From Psychrobacter phenylpyruvicus DSM 7000 = NBRC 102152 (lineage in GTDB: Bacteria > Pseudomonadota > Gammaproteobacteria > Pseudomonadales > Moraxellaceae): 64,000 nt of DNA. Position 1 is the first letter of the stretch; every line of letters starts with the position of its first letter. Position numbers and translations under genes: made by a program. Shown in pieces: positions 46,883 to 55,428 of the stretch. Location: contig NZ_JMKP01000008.1 of assembly GCF_000685805.1 (NCBI RefSeq), positions 51,475-115,474 of the forward strand. The letters run 5' to 3'. A model generated the notes under the pieces. The model searched no databases and was not told where the DNA came from. It saw only the letters and a list, made by a program, of their open reading frames with translations.

Positions 46883-47419
46883 ATGCCAAATTTAAAAATA
46901 TTTGAGAAGCTGACTCCTAAGATTGTTGTCAATATTGCCAAGCAGACGCTGACTTTAACCCTACCTAATGAGCAAGGGGATTTTGACAGCCATGAATTTA
47001 CCATTTCAACTGCAAAAAATGGGATTGGCAGTCAAGAAGGCAGTGGCTGTACTCCGTTAGGAAAGCATTTTATTGCTGAAAAAATAGGAGCAAATACTCC
47101 CATCAATAGTGTCTTTGTGGGTAGAGTGCCGACTGGTGAGATATATGATGAGGACCTAGATAAGCAGTACCCCAATCGAGATTGGATCTTAAGTCGTATT
47201 CTTTGGTTAAGCGGCTGTGAAGAGGGACTCAATAAAGGAGAAAATGACCAAGGCTGCTGTGACACCTATCAACGTTATATTTATATTCATGGAACTCCCG
47301 ATACAGAGCCTATGGGAACACCGTTGTCACATGGTTGTGTGCGGATGCGCAATGATGAGTTGATGTGGTTATTTGAGCAGGTAGAGGAGGGAACACCAGT
47401 TGAGATTATTGCAGGTTAA
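46883..47419 (+). CDS. YkuD-domain protein without signal peptide, likely cytosolic L,D-carboxypeptidase (ElsL-like)
   Basis: A 178-residue YkuD protein with the catalytic site HGTPDTEP...SHGCVRMRNDEL (Cys about 151). YkuD proteins are normally exported L,D-transpeptidases, but the N-terminus here (MPNLKIFEKLTPKIVVNIAK) is no signal peptide. Acinetobacter ElsL is a cytosolic YkuD protein of this size that trims murein tetrapeptides in cell-wall recycling, so the same role is inferred. AAGG precedes ATG 46883. A perfect bidirectional terminator follows, shared with the convergent CYTH-CHAD gene. Confidence 0.85.
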   Translation: MPNLKIFEKLTPKIVVNIAKQTLTLTLPNEQGDFDSHEFTISTAKNGIGSQEGSGCTPLGKHFIAEKIGANTPINSVFVGRVPTGEIYDEDLDKQYPNRDWILSRILWLSGCEEGLNKGENDQGCCDTYQRYIYIHGTPDTEPMGTPLSHGCVRMRNDELMWLFEQVEEGTPVEIIAG

Positions 47420-47474
47420 TTGACAACAGCGGATAAGGTACTTTTTAGCATTTAATAAAAGAGGATTGCCAAAA

Positions 47475-47512
47475 AAAAGCTTGCTGTTAGCAATAACTAA
47501 CAGCAAGCTTTT
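47475..47512. terminator. Bidirectional terminator
   Basis: Sixteen-base perfect stem AAAAGCTTGCTGTTAG / CTAACAGCAAGCTTTT with a six-base loop, with T-runs on both strands. It separates the convergent YkuD and CYTH-CHAD genes. Confidence 0.9.
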
Positions 47513-47537
47513 GTCTATTTATTAACAAATCAGCCCT

Positions 47538-49046
47538 TTACCAAAACTTAGGAGCATCTTTTACTAGTTTTAGGCTCTCTGCACATTCTAAAGCGGCATG
47601 ACGTTCTTGGGCAGTAAAATAACCTACAGCAAACCAAGCTGCAGGGTCAGATTCTGTCTTTAATCTATAAAAATATTGACCGACGATATCATCATTATAT
47701 TCACCTAAGATCTCTTGAGCCGGCTCTAGGTATTTTAAGAAAGCTTTGGTCTTTTTCTTTTTAAACATAGGGCTAACATACTCACTGATATAACGCAGAC
47801 TTTTTAGGCGTTTTCTCACATCGTGCTGTGCTTCGATGTTTAATGAGGCAAAATTCTCACTGGCTTTGCTAATCTTTTTATATAACGATTCTAGAATTTT
47901 GATAGTCTGATCTTTAGCGCTGCCTTTGTTTAGTGGCTTATCCTTTTTAGCAGGACTCATTGTGAATTCTATTAATTCAAGCAATGTTATTTGAAAATCA
48001 GGGGCTCTAAGGGCATCAATAGGTTTGATTTTAATAGACTCACGTTCTGATGACCAATCGACATAAGGAGCCCCTTTGCTCTCTAACATAGGCTGAGTTC
48101 TTACTTGGAGTAGCTCATGGTCGCGGTATTCACCCAATAAGCCAAAGGTCTGTTTTAAGATAGGTCCCCATTCAGGGTTTAGCTGTGAGGAAAAATCGTT
48201 AAAGAATTTTAAAGCAGTGCGCAGTCTTCTAATGCCTACCCGCAACTGATGCACGTGGCTACCATCAGTACTACCTGCAGCTATGGCGCTAACATTAGGT
48301 AGGATTTGCAGCATGCAGTTATGAATGACTGCACGTATAAACTGAGGCTGGCTCATTTTTTTATCTAAATCTAATTTCTTCAAATCAGCTTTAGTAGCGT
48401 CAGCATGTTCTTTACCTGCTAGCATTAAGCCACCTCGTTCTGCTTTAGTGACCGTTGATAAACATAGGTTATAACGCTTCGCCCATGTTTTAGCCACTTC
48501 AAATAAGAATGAGACGTCGCCTTCAATAAGCTCAAACTCTAGCTCTAAGATAGGCTTAATAATTTGTGGGTCTTCACCATGAATGACAAAGCCTTCATCA
48601 TAAGCCATTTCAACCAGCCCTGTTTCACTTCTGATAAGCCGAGTGGTGCGTTCAATATCAGTAATATAAAGGCGGTTTAATTTATCAGAAACCTGTTCTT
48701 GGCTCGAACTTAATATCATCTTTTCAATACCTAGATCTTCATAAACAGAGAGATCAGGATATAAAGCATCGGCTTGGATAGCTTCATTAACTTGATTTTC
48801 GTCAAGGATATTGTTTTGCTCCCCGCGAGAAGCCATGCCATCTCCATTAGACTTTAAAGTTTGAACCCAGGTATCGCCTTCTTTACGAATTCTTAGAGCC
48901 ATACCAGACTGAGCTAGGATATTGTCAGCGGTATCATAGTAATGTGCAGCTAATTGGGTAGTATTTGATGACTTTATCTTGGCCTGACGCATAAGTGAGT
49001 CAACTTTATATTCGGGTACCAAAAACTTAAGTTCAATTTCTTGCAT
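47538..49046 (-). CDS. CYTH and CHAD domain protein, putative inorganic triphosphatase
   Basis: A 502-residue protein. The CYTH domain (about 1-205) begins EIELKFLVPEYKV with the E-x-E-x-K signature and shows LRIRKEGDTWVQTLKSN, typical of metal-dependent triphosphate tunnel enzymes such as Escherichia coli YgiF. The CHAD domain (about 230-495) has VHQLRVGIRRLRTALKFF and RKRLKSLRYISEYVSPMF, histidine- and arginine-rich polyphosphate-binding helices. It probably hydrolyses tripolyphosphate or binds polyphosphate granules. GAGGACAG precedes ATG 49046. The 310-bp spacer to aceA holds only the aceA terminator. Confidence 0.9.
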   Translation of the reverse strand: MQEIELKFLVPEYKVDSLMRQAKIKSSNTTQLAAHYYDTADNILAQSGMALRIRKEGDTWVQTLKSNGDGMASRGEQNNILDENQVNEAIQADALYPDLSVYEDLGIEKMILSSSQEQVSDKLNRLYITDIERTTRLIRSETGLVEMAYDEGFVIHGEDPQIIKPILELEFELIEGDVSFLFEVAKTWAKRYNLCLSTVTKAERGGLMLAGKEHADATKADLKKLDLDKKMSQPQFIRAVIHNCMLQILPNVSAIAAGSTDGSHVHQLRVGIRRLRTALKFFNDFSSQLNPEWGPILKQTFGLLGEYRDHELLQVRTQPMLESKGAPYVDWSSERESIKIKPIDALRAPDFQITLLELIEFTMSPAKKDKPLNKGSAKDQTIKILESLYKKISKASENFASLNIEAQHDVRKRLKSLRYISEYVSPMFKKKKTKAFLKYLEPAQEILGEYNDDIVGQYFYRLKTESDPAAWFAVGYFTAQERHAALECAESLKLVKDAPKFW

Positions 49047-49283
49047 GATCTGTCCTCGAGCTTTAACTCATAGAAGGGGGATGTAAGTACTTATTGTGAT
49101 TAATATTTTTTAATCTGAAAGATTATATATAAGCTATATAATAGGTATTGAATATCCTAGGATATGTTAAGAATAATAACAAGCGGATTAACGTGACAGA
49201 TTGATGACATAGGTAGGGGGAAGAGATACGTCGTTCTTCAATTTGATTGAGCATGGTACTTGCAAACTTAGGATAACACTACT

Positions 49284-49323
49284 AAAAAAAATCGCCCTAA
49301 CCGAAGTTAGAGCGATTTTTTTT
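49284..49323 (-). terminator. Terminator after aceA
   Basis: Stem AAAAATCGC / GCGATTTTT with an inner CTAAC / GTTAG stem and loop CGAA. It lies just after the aceA stop and has T-runs on both strands. Confidence 0.85.
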
Positions 49324-49356
49324 AATGAGGTGCTAAGAATCTTCTATAAAGAAGTC

Positions 49357-50940
49357 TTAGAACTGGTTCATTGTGTTTTTCTCACCGCCAGCTTTAAGTG
49401 CGTTTTCACCAGAGAAGATCTCTTTGTGATCATCACCTAAGTCTGAACCGGCCATTGCTTGGTGCTTAACGCAAGAGATACCTTCACGGATTTCTTTACG
49501 TTGTACGCCAGCTGCATAAGCAAGCATACCGTCTTCACCGAAGTAGCCTTTAGCAAGTTCGTGAACGCTAAGAGCAGTAGTGTGGTAAGTAGGTAGAGTG
49601 ATTAAGTGGTGGAATACACCCGCTTCACGTGACGCATCTTTCTGGAAGTTCTTCGCAGCTTGGTCAGCAGCAGCGTCTAATTCAGTACCATCATACTCAG
49701 CACTCATCAAGTTGTTCTTGTCGTATGCTGATACGTCTTTACCTTCTTCTTCCCACTTAGCGATAACTTGCTTACGGAAGTTTAGAGTCCAGTTGAACGA
49801 TGGGCTGTTGTTGTATACAAGCTTCGCTTCTGGGCGTTGCTCTTTAATACGGTCAACCATCATTTTGATGTGCTCAACGTCTGGAGTAGGTGTTTCGATC
49901 CATAGAAGGTCAGCACCGTTTTCTAGAGCAGTTACACAGTCAAGTACAACGCGGTCGATGTTAGTTTCTTCACGGAACTGGTATAAACCGTTTGGTAGAC
50001 GAACTGGACGAACTAGTTTACCATCACGCTTTAATAGTACATCGTTTTCTTTAGCGTCAGCGATGTCGATTTCTTCAACGTCGATGAAGTCGATGTATTT
50101 AGAAGCTAAGTCACCTGGTTGCTCAGATACTGGGATTTTCTGAGTTAGTGAAGCACCTTCTGAGTCAGTACGAGCAACGATAACACCGTCGTCAACACCA
50201 AGCTCTAAGAACGCATAACGGATAGCGTTTAGTTTAGAGATGAAGTCTTCATGTGGTACAGTTACTTTACCAGCTTGGTGACCACACTGCTTAGCGTCTG
50301 ATACTTGGTTTTCGATCTGGATAGCACAAGCACCAGCTTCGATCATCGCTTTAGTTAGTAGGTAAGTTGCTTCTTCGTTACCGAAACCTGCGTCGATGTC
50401 AGCAATGATTGGCACAACGTGTGAATCAAAGTTGTTGATTTTTTCTTCGATTTCAGTAGTATCTTGACCAGCTTCTTTAGCAGCGTTTAGCTCACGGAAG
50501 TAATCGTTTAATACTTTAGCGTCTGCTTGACGTAAGAAAGTGTAGATTTCTTCAATAAGAGCAGGAACTGTAGTTTTTTCGTGCATTGATTGGTCAGGTA
50601 AAGGACCTAGCTCTGAACGAAGTGCTGCAACCATCCAACCTGATAGGTAGATGTAAGTTTTTGAAGTAGTACCAAAGTATTTTTTCTTAGCGTACATAGT
50701 TTGTTGAGCAACAAAACCATGCCATGCACCTAGAGACTGAGTGTACTGTGAATGATCAGCGTCGTATTCGGCCATGTCTTTACGCATGATAGCAGCAGTG
50801 TATTTGGCGATATCAAGACCAGTTTTGAAACGGTTTTGAACCATCATACGTGCAGCATCAGATTCACTGATGTTCTGCCAGTTGCCATGTTTTGCTTTGA
50901 TTTCACGGATATGGTCAATAGCTGACTTATAAGTTGACAT
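49357..50940 (-). CDS. aceA: Isocitrate lyase (large type)
   Basis: A 527-residue isocitrate lyase of the larger subtype found in Pseudomonas and Acinetobacter, which splits isocitrate to succinate and glyoxylate for growth on acetate and fatty acids. The active-site signature is KQCGH in DAKQCGHQAGKVT (Cys about 222), and IADIDAGFGNEEATYLLTKA and WIETPTPDVEHIKMM are family blocks. ATG 50940 has AAGGAGAC at ideal spacing; an upstream in-frame start at 50982 only adds 14 non-conserved residues. No aceB lies in the window. Confidence 0.96.
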   Translation of the reverse strand: MSTYKSAIDHIREIKAKHGNWQNISESDAARMMVQNRFKTGLDIAKYTAAIMRKDMAEYDADHSQYTQSLGAWHGFVAQQTMYAKKKYFGTTSKTYIYLSGWMVAALRSELGPLPDQSMHEKTTVPALIEEIYTFLRQADAKVLNDYFRELNAAKEAGQDTTEIEEKINNFDSHVVPIIADIDAGFGNEEATYLLTKAMIEAGACAIQIENQVSDAKQCGHQAGKVTVPHEDFISKLNAIRYAFLELGVDDGVIVARTDSEGASLTQKIPVSEQPGDLASKYIDFIDVEEIDIADAKENDVLLKRDGKLVRPVRLPNGLYQFREETNIDRVVLDCVTALENGADLLWIETPTPDVEHIKMMVDRIKEQRPEAKLVYNNSPSFNWTLNFRKQVIAKWEEEGKDVSAYDKNNLMSAEYDGTELDAAADQAAKNFQKDASREAGVFHHLITLPTYHTTALSVHELAKGYFGEDGMLAYAAGVQRKEIREGISCVKHQAMAGSDLGDDHKEIFSGENALKAGGEKNTMNQF

Positions 50941-51243
50941 CAATTGTCTCCTTGATTGGGATGGGTTAGGTGAAATAAACACTTCTACTATTTGTTTTTT
51001 TACTAAAACTACTAAAGAAGTCTTTATTTAACTCACTTTTAAATGCTAGGCGATAGCTACTGTAGCAATAACTCCAGCATAAATTTGAGTATTTTGTAAA
51101 TGTTTGTTTCTTAAGTCTTCTTTATAATCTTCCATGAAGCTTATTGAGATTGACTTAAATTGTAGTGTAATAACACTTGCCCTTAACACTTGATAAACAC
51201 TATAACCACATTGGTTGAATTTATCTAGTTTATGAAGGTTATC

Positions 51244-51272
51244 TTGGGTATTTATTTAAATTATAGTATAAT
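51244..51272 (+). promoter_or_regulatory. Strong sigma-70-type promoter in the aceA-LysR spacer
   Basis: TTGGGT (51244-51249), a 17-bp spacer and TATAAT (51267-51272). The predicted start near 51279 leads into the structured segment below. No protein gene follows for over 300 bp. Confidence 0.65.
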
Positions 51273-51278
51273 GAATAT

Positions 51279-51416
51279 ATAGGTTTAAAGGGGGTTTTCC
51301 ACCCTTTTTTAATTACTATATAGACCTTAAACAATGGAGTATTTGAATGAGGTTGGTTGCAGCTAATTAGAAAGAAATTAGCGATTTTTCCACCTTAGTT
51401 CAATACTCCTTTTTTT
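51279..51416 (+). ncRNA. Candidate structured small RNA or leader
   Basis: Downstream of a good promoter lie two hairpins. The first (51287-51307, AAAGGGGG / CCACCCTTT with loop TTTT) has six T residues after it. The second, larger one pairs GGAGTATTTGAA (51336) with TTCAATACTCC (51399-51409), has GAGGTTGG facing CCACCTTA, and an inner stem GCTAATT / AATTAGC (51362-51382), then seven T residues. The total is about 138 bases. A ten-codon reading frame (ATG 51334, MEYLNEVGCS) lies in the second hairpin but has no ribosome site. It matches no RNA family I recognise. Confidence 0.5.
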
Positions 51417-51615
51417 AATATACTAACTTTTTATGTCACTAAAGTTACTTACTAAGTGTCTAAATAAAAGTCATTATTTTATGTTTGCTTATGTTTGATT
51501 GGTTATCAGCTCTAATAATAAATCTAAAAAATACTATTAGAGGTTAATCGCAAACCCTGCAAATATAATTGATTTTTAGATGGCGTTCTTAGGAGTACCC
51601 ATCACAGAGAGTGTT

Positions 51616-52605
51616 ATGAATTTACAAAGGGTTGATTTAAACTTATTGGTTAATTTAGATGTACTATTGCGAGAAAAAAACGTTACTCGTGCAGCCGAGC
51701 AATTGGGCATAACTCAGCCTGCAATGAGTAACATCCTACGTCGTTTACGTAAATTATTTAATGATCCGTTATTGGTGCGCTCCTCAGAAGGCATGACTCC
51801 CACAGAACGGGCATTAGAGCTTCAGCCTCGAGTGCGTGAAATACTTGCTGAGCTTTCGCAATTGTTAGAGCCACGTACAGAATTTAGACCCTATACCACC
51901 TCTCGTGTGTTTAGAATCATGACCTCTGATTATGCCGAAGCGACCTTAGTACCTCGACTAGTTAAGGCTCTGCGTTCGGAGGCTCCCAATGTTATTTTAG
52001 ACTTCTTAACGCCATCAGATGTCTCTTATAGAGATATGGAGCAGGGCAGAGTGGATTTGGCCATCAACCGCTTTAATGAGATACCACAAAGCTTCCACCA
52101 AGTGTTGGTATGGCGAGATACTTTCAGTTGTTTATTGTCAGCTGAAAGCCCTTATGCCAATCGCTTCAATCTAAAAAATTATTTAAAAGCACAACATGTT
52201 TGGGTCTCAAAAACAGGCATGGGAGTTGGTTTTGGGGTGAATCCAGATAAGTCAGGTGGTCTAGGATCTATCGATCAGGCGCTGCAACGTCTGGGCCAAA
52301 AACGTCAGATTAGTGTGTTCACTCGTCACTACCAGATGCCAGCGATGCTTGCTGCAAACAAAGATTTGATTGCGACTTTGCCGACCCGAGTGGCACGGAT
52401 GCAAGCCAATAATGACAAAATTATATTAAAAGAGCCCCCTTTCTTTATCCCAGAGTTTGAGTTGACTATGGCTTGGTCTCCTTTATTACAGCATCATCCG
52501 GCACACAGATGGCTGCGTCAGTTAATTATGCATGTCGCGCGTCAAGTAGTGGCTGATGAAGAAGCCAGTGATGATGAGGTGCATAAAATAAGCCATTTAT
52601 TTTAA
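51616..52605 (+). CDS. LysR-family transcriptional regulator
   Basis: A 329-residue LysR regulator of the LeuO/NodD-like group: DLNLLVNLDVLLREKNVTRA then TQPAMSNILRRLRKLFNDPL, and effector-domain start SRVFRIMTSDYAEATLVPRL. ATG 51616 with AGAGAG upstream gives the usual start MNLQRVDLNLL; the in-frame ATG 51580 has no site and adds twelve odd residues. It lies between a predicted small transcript and the aldehyde dehydrogenase at 52885, in the same direction; either that gene or the divergent aceA could be a target. Confidence 0.92.
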   Translation: MNLQRVDLNLLVNLDVLLREKNVTRAAEQLGITQPAMSNILRRLRKLFNDPLLVRSSEGMTPTERALELQPRVREILAELSQLLEPRTEFRPYTTSRVFRIMTSDYAEATLVPRLVKALRSEAPNVILDFLTPSDVSYRDMEQGRVDLAINRFNEIPQSFHQVLVWRDTFSCLLSAESPYANRFNLKNYLKAQHVWVSKTGMGVGFGVNPDKSGGLGSIDQALQRLGQKRQISVFTRHYQMPAMLAANKDLIATLPTRVARMQANNDKIILKEPPFFIPEFELTMAWSPLLQHHPAHRWLRQLIMHVARQVVADEEASDDEVHKISHLF

Positions 52606-52748
52606 ATATATCAGGCAGTTAGGTTAACTTGTTTTAACAGATAGTGGACAGTTGTTTACATCCTTACAAAGTTAAAGTTCCTATTAATTGTTATGCTAGG
52701 AGCTGTTGATTAAAAACAGAGTGAATAAATAAAGTGACTAGTTAATAC

Positions 52749-52791
52749 TAAAAATTAATGTGAATATTAATAGTAAAAATTAATGTGAATA
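52749..52791 (+). repeat. Direct repeat before the aldehyde dehydrogenase gene
   Basis: TAAAAATTAATGTGAATA occurs at 52749-52766 and 52774-52791, 25 bp apart, about 95 bp before the dehydrogenase start. It may be an operator or simply a duplicated AT-rich segment. Confidence 0.5.
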
Positions 52792-52884
52792 CTCATAAGA
52801 GATAAGCTCACATAATATAAAGTGTCACAATCTTAAAATCACTCGCAATACAACACAACTAGCATAATAATTAAGGATAGCAAT

Positions 52885-54282
52885 ATGTCAGACATTACTA
52901 CTATAAACCCCACCACTGGAGAGAAAATTACTTCATATAGCTATATGAGTGATTCGGAAGTTAATAGCATTATTGATGCGTCTCACCAAGCATTTTTGAA
53001 ATGGAGAGAAGAGACTCCAGAGAGTAGGGCCAAAGTCATTCGTTCAATCGGCGAAAAGTTGGTCGAATATAAAGAAGAATTAGCACGCTTAATGACCCAA
53101 GAGCGGGGTAAGACCTACAAGCATAGTTTGCAGGAAGTAGACCTTTGTAAAAGTATATGTGACTTTACCGCTGATAACGGCATTGAGGCTTTAACAGATG
53201 ATGTTCGTGAGATTGAAGGGATTAAGAAGGGTATCGTAACTTATCAACCGATTGGTATTATCTATGGTATTCAGCCATGGAACTATCCTGCCTATCAGGT
53301 TATCCGCTATACAATTGCTAACTTAATGGCTGGTAACAGCATCTTATTAAAGCATGCGTCTAATGTGACCGGCTCAGGCTTACTTATTGAAAAGATTCTG
53401 CATGAGGCAGGCTTGCCAAAAGATCTATTTAGAGCGCTAATCATTAGCCATGATCAGTCTGAGCAAGTTATTGAAAATGATAAAGTCCGTGGAGTTACTT
53501 TAACAGGCAGCGATAAAGCAGGTGCTGTTGTGGCGCAGCAAGCAGCTAAGGTTCTGAAGAAGACCGTAATGGAGCTGGGTTCAAACGATGCCTTTATCGT
53601 TCTTGAGGATGCCGATTTAGAATTAGCCGCAGCAACTTGTGCTCATGCAAGACTGTATAATAATGGCGAAACTTGTGTGGCCGCCAAACGCTTTGTGGTT
53701 GTAGACTCTGTGTACGATAAATTCCGAGAGCTACTCATTGATAAGTTTAAGGAATATACGGTAGGTGACCCAATGCAGAAATCTACTAATGTTGGCCCTA
53801 TGTCTAGCACTAAGCAGCGGGATACTCTACAGAAGCAAATGCAAGAGAGTATTGATAAAGGGGCGAAGATAGCCTATAGCAGCGAGTTGGATTCAAGCTT
53901 GTCTGAACAAGGCGCTTTCCACCCCTTAGTTATTTTAGAGAACATTACTGAGGACCAGCCTGCTTATAAAGATGAGTTATTTGGCCCGGTGGCCTCTTTA
54001 ATTCGTGCCAAAGATGAAGAGGATGCCTTCCGTATCGCCAATGATAGCCGCTATGGTTTAGGCGGTGGTGTGTTCTCAAAAGATGAAGACAAAGCCATCC
54101 GTTTAGCAACGAAATACTTCGATACGGGTATGGTATATATCAATGGTTATAGCTTAGTACAACCCGGTCTGCCATTTGGTGGTGTGAAAAACTCTGGCTT
54201 TGGTCGTGAACACGGTGGCTTTGGCGTGAAAGAGTTTGTTAACGTTAAAGCGTTGCACGTGGTAGGAAAAGCTCCTGCTTAA
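52885..54282 (+). CDS. Aldehyde dehydrogenase, succinate-semialdehyde dehydrogenase-like
   Basis: A 465-residue NAD(P)-dependent aldehyde dehydrogenase nearest to the Sad/GabD type. The catalytic Cys is in NNGETCVAAKRF (about 260), the Glu in MELGSNDAFIVLEDADL (about 227) and the cofactor site in PWNYPAYQV and LTGSDKAG. The C-terminal block PFGGVKNSGFGREHGGFGVK is typical. The assignment to succinate semialdehyde is by resemblance. AAGGATAG precedes ATG 52885. A perfect terminator follows. Confidence 0.88.
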   Translation: MSDITTINPTTGEKITSYSYMSDSEVNSIIDASHQAFLKWREETPESRAKVIRSIGEKLVEYKEELARLMTQERGKTYKHSLQEVDLCKSICDFTADNGIEALTDDVREIEGIKKGIVTYQPIGIIYGIQPWNYPAYQVIRYTIANLMAGNSILLKHASNVTGSGLLIEKILHEAGLPKDLFRALIISHDQSEQVIENDKVRGVTLTGSDKAGAVVAQQAAKVLKKTVMELGSNDAFIVLEDADLELAAATCAHARLYNNGETCVAAKRFVVVDSVYDKFRELLIDKFKEYTVGDPMQKSTNVGPMSSTKQRDTLQKQMQESIDKGAKIAYSSELDSSLSEQGAFHPLVILENITEDQPAYKDELFGPVASLIRAKDEEDAFRIANDSRYGLGGGVFSKDEDKAIRLATKYFDTGMVYINGYSLVQPGLPFGGVKNSGFGREHGGFGVKEFVNVKALHVVGKAPA

Positions 54283-54316
54283 TTCTCAATAGCTATAATT
54301 TTCAGTAAATCAAAAG

Positions 54317-54348
54317 GCCCTCAGCACCCAACTGCTGAGGGCTTTTTT
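54317..54348 (+). terminator. Intrinsic terminator after the aldehyde dehydrogenase
   Basis: Ten-base perfect stem GCCCTCAGCA / TGCTGAGGGC with a six-base loop and six T residues. Confidence 0.92.
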
Positions 54349-54473
54349 ATTCATGGTAATCCGCTAGTGTTATCTAATGAGTAGTGAAAAGGCTAAAAGC
54401 TTTTTAAAATCCGCCAATCGCCAAATTATTTTGTTAGAATCCTAATGATTATCTTTAGTCGACTAGTTACTGT

Positions 54474-54563
54474 CTTTAATTGATAGTTGTTCTTTAGTTA
54501 ATAGTTATTGTTTAATAAATAGTTGTTGTTTAATTAATAATTGTTGTTTAATGCATAGTCATT
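54474..54563 (+). repeat. Five tandem copies of an 18-bp unit
   Basis: Units start at 54474, 54492, 54510, 54528 and 54546, with consensus [CG]TTTAATNNATAGTTGTT. Copies differ at two to five positions, so this array is older than the 21-bp array at 39541. It ends 34 bp before the transporter gene at 54597. No TPP riboswitch was recognised in this spacer. Confidence 0.85.
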
Positions 54564-54596
54564 TTCTTTTTGTTAGCTTTACTGAGACTCCCAATA

Positions 54597-55376
54597 ATGA
54601 CCCCTGTTCAAAAGCGACCGCAAGTTAGTAGACAGATTATTAGTCTAATAAAAAGTTATATCTTAGTCATTTTAATACTGGTGTTCTGGCAGCTGTGTGT
54701 GTCATTAGGGTTTATTCCTGATTATTTATTACCATCACCCCTGCAGATTGTTGAAGCCTTTATTGAAGATTTTCCCTTACTAATGGAGCATGCTAAATAC
54801 ACTTTAGCGACTGCTTTTATTGGAACAGCGATAGGTCTTATCATCAGTTTTGTGTTATCGATAATTATGGATTTATCGAAGACTATGAAAGAGCTGATTT
54901 ATCCTGTCATTTTATTAAACCAAACCATCCCCACCATTGCCATTGCTCCTTTATTAATTATCTGGTTGGGGTATGGAATCACCCCGAAAGTAGTTTTGGT
55001 GGTTTTAGCAGTATTTTTTCCAATAACCATTGCTTTGGTAGATGGCTATCAGTCTGTAAGTCGAGAGCATTTGAACCTTTTTAAATCGATGAAAGCTTCA
55101 AAGTATCAGCTGTATCGCCATTTGAAGATTCCTTCAGCTATGGGGTCGTTTTTTACTGGTCTGAAAGTGGCTTTATCCTATGCCCTCATCTCAGCAGTCA
55201 TTGCTGAATGGCTAGGAGGATATCACGGGCTAGGGGTATATATGACACGGGTCCGCAAGTCTTATGATTTAGACAGCATGTTTGCGGTAATTTTTTTGAT
55301 TAGTTTCCTAACTATTTTGCTCATCGGATTGGTGAAGTGGCTAGAGAGACGAGTGCTACGTCATAACTATTTATAA
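54597..55376 (+). CDS. ABC transporter permease (ThiX-like)
   Basis: A 259-residue permease with about six membrane helices and the EAA-like loop VDGYQSVSREHLNLFKSMKA, then LYRHLKIPSAMGSFFTGLKV (about 171-190). It belongs to the SsuC/TauC/ThiX group. The next two genes encode a substrate-binding lipoprotein and an ATPase, in one direction and spaced 52 and 82 bp, so this is a complete importer. ATG 54597 is preferred to TTG 54570, which adds nine residues. The substrate is inferred from the binding protein. Confidence 0.88.
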   Translation: MTPVQKRPQVSRQIISLIKSYILVILILVFWQLCVSLGFIPDYLLPSPLQIVEAFIEDFPLLMEHAKYTLATAFIGTAIGLIISFVLSIIMDLSKTMKELIYPVILLNQTIPTIAIAPLLIIWLGYGITPKVVLVVLAVFFPITIALVDGYQSVSREHLNLFKSMKASKYQLYRHLKIPSAMGSFFTGLKVALSYALISAVIAEWLGGYHGLGVYMTRVRKSYDLDSMFAVIFLISFLTILLIGLVKWLERRVLRHNYL

Positions 55377-55428
55377 AGTAACCTTTAATCAAACAACTTT
55401 TATAAAACAATTTTAAAGAGGATTTATA

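Noticed and set aside
54570..54600. CTGAGA near the ThiX-like start, resembling the conserved TPP-riboswitch motif
   Set aside because: The rest of the TPP aptamer (the CCTGATCTGG-like segment and closing stem) is absent, and the motif lies only about fifteen bases before the start codon.
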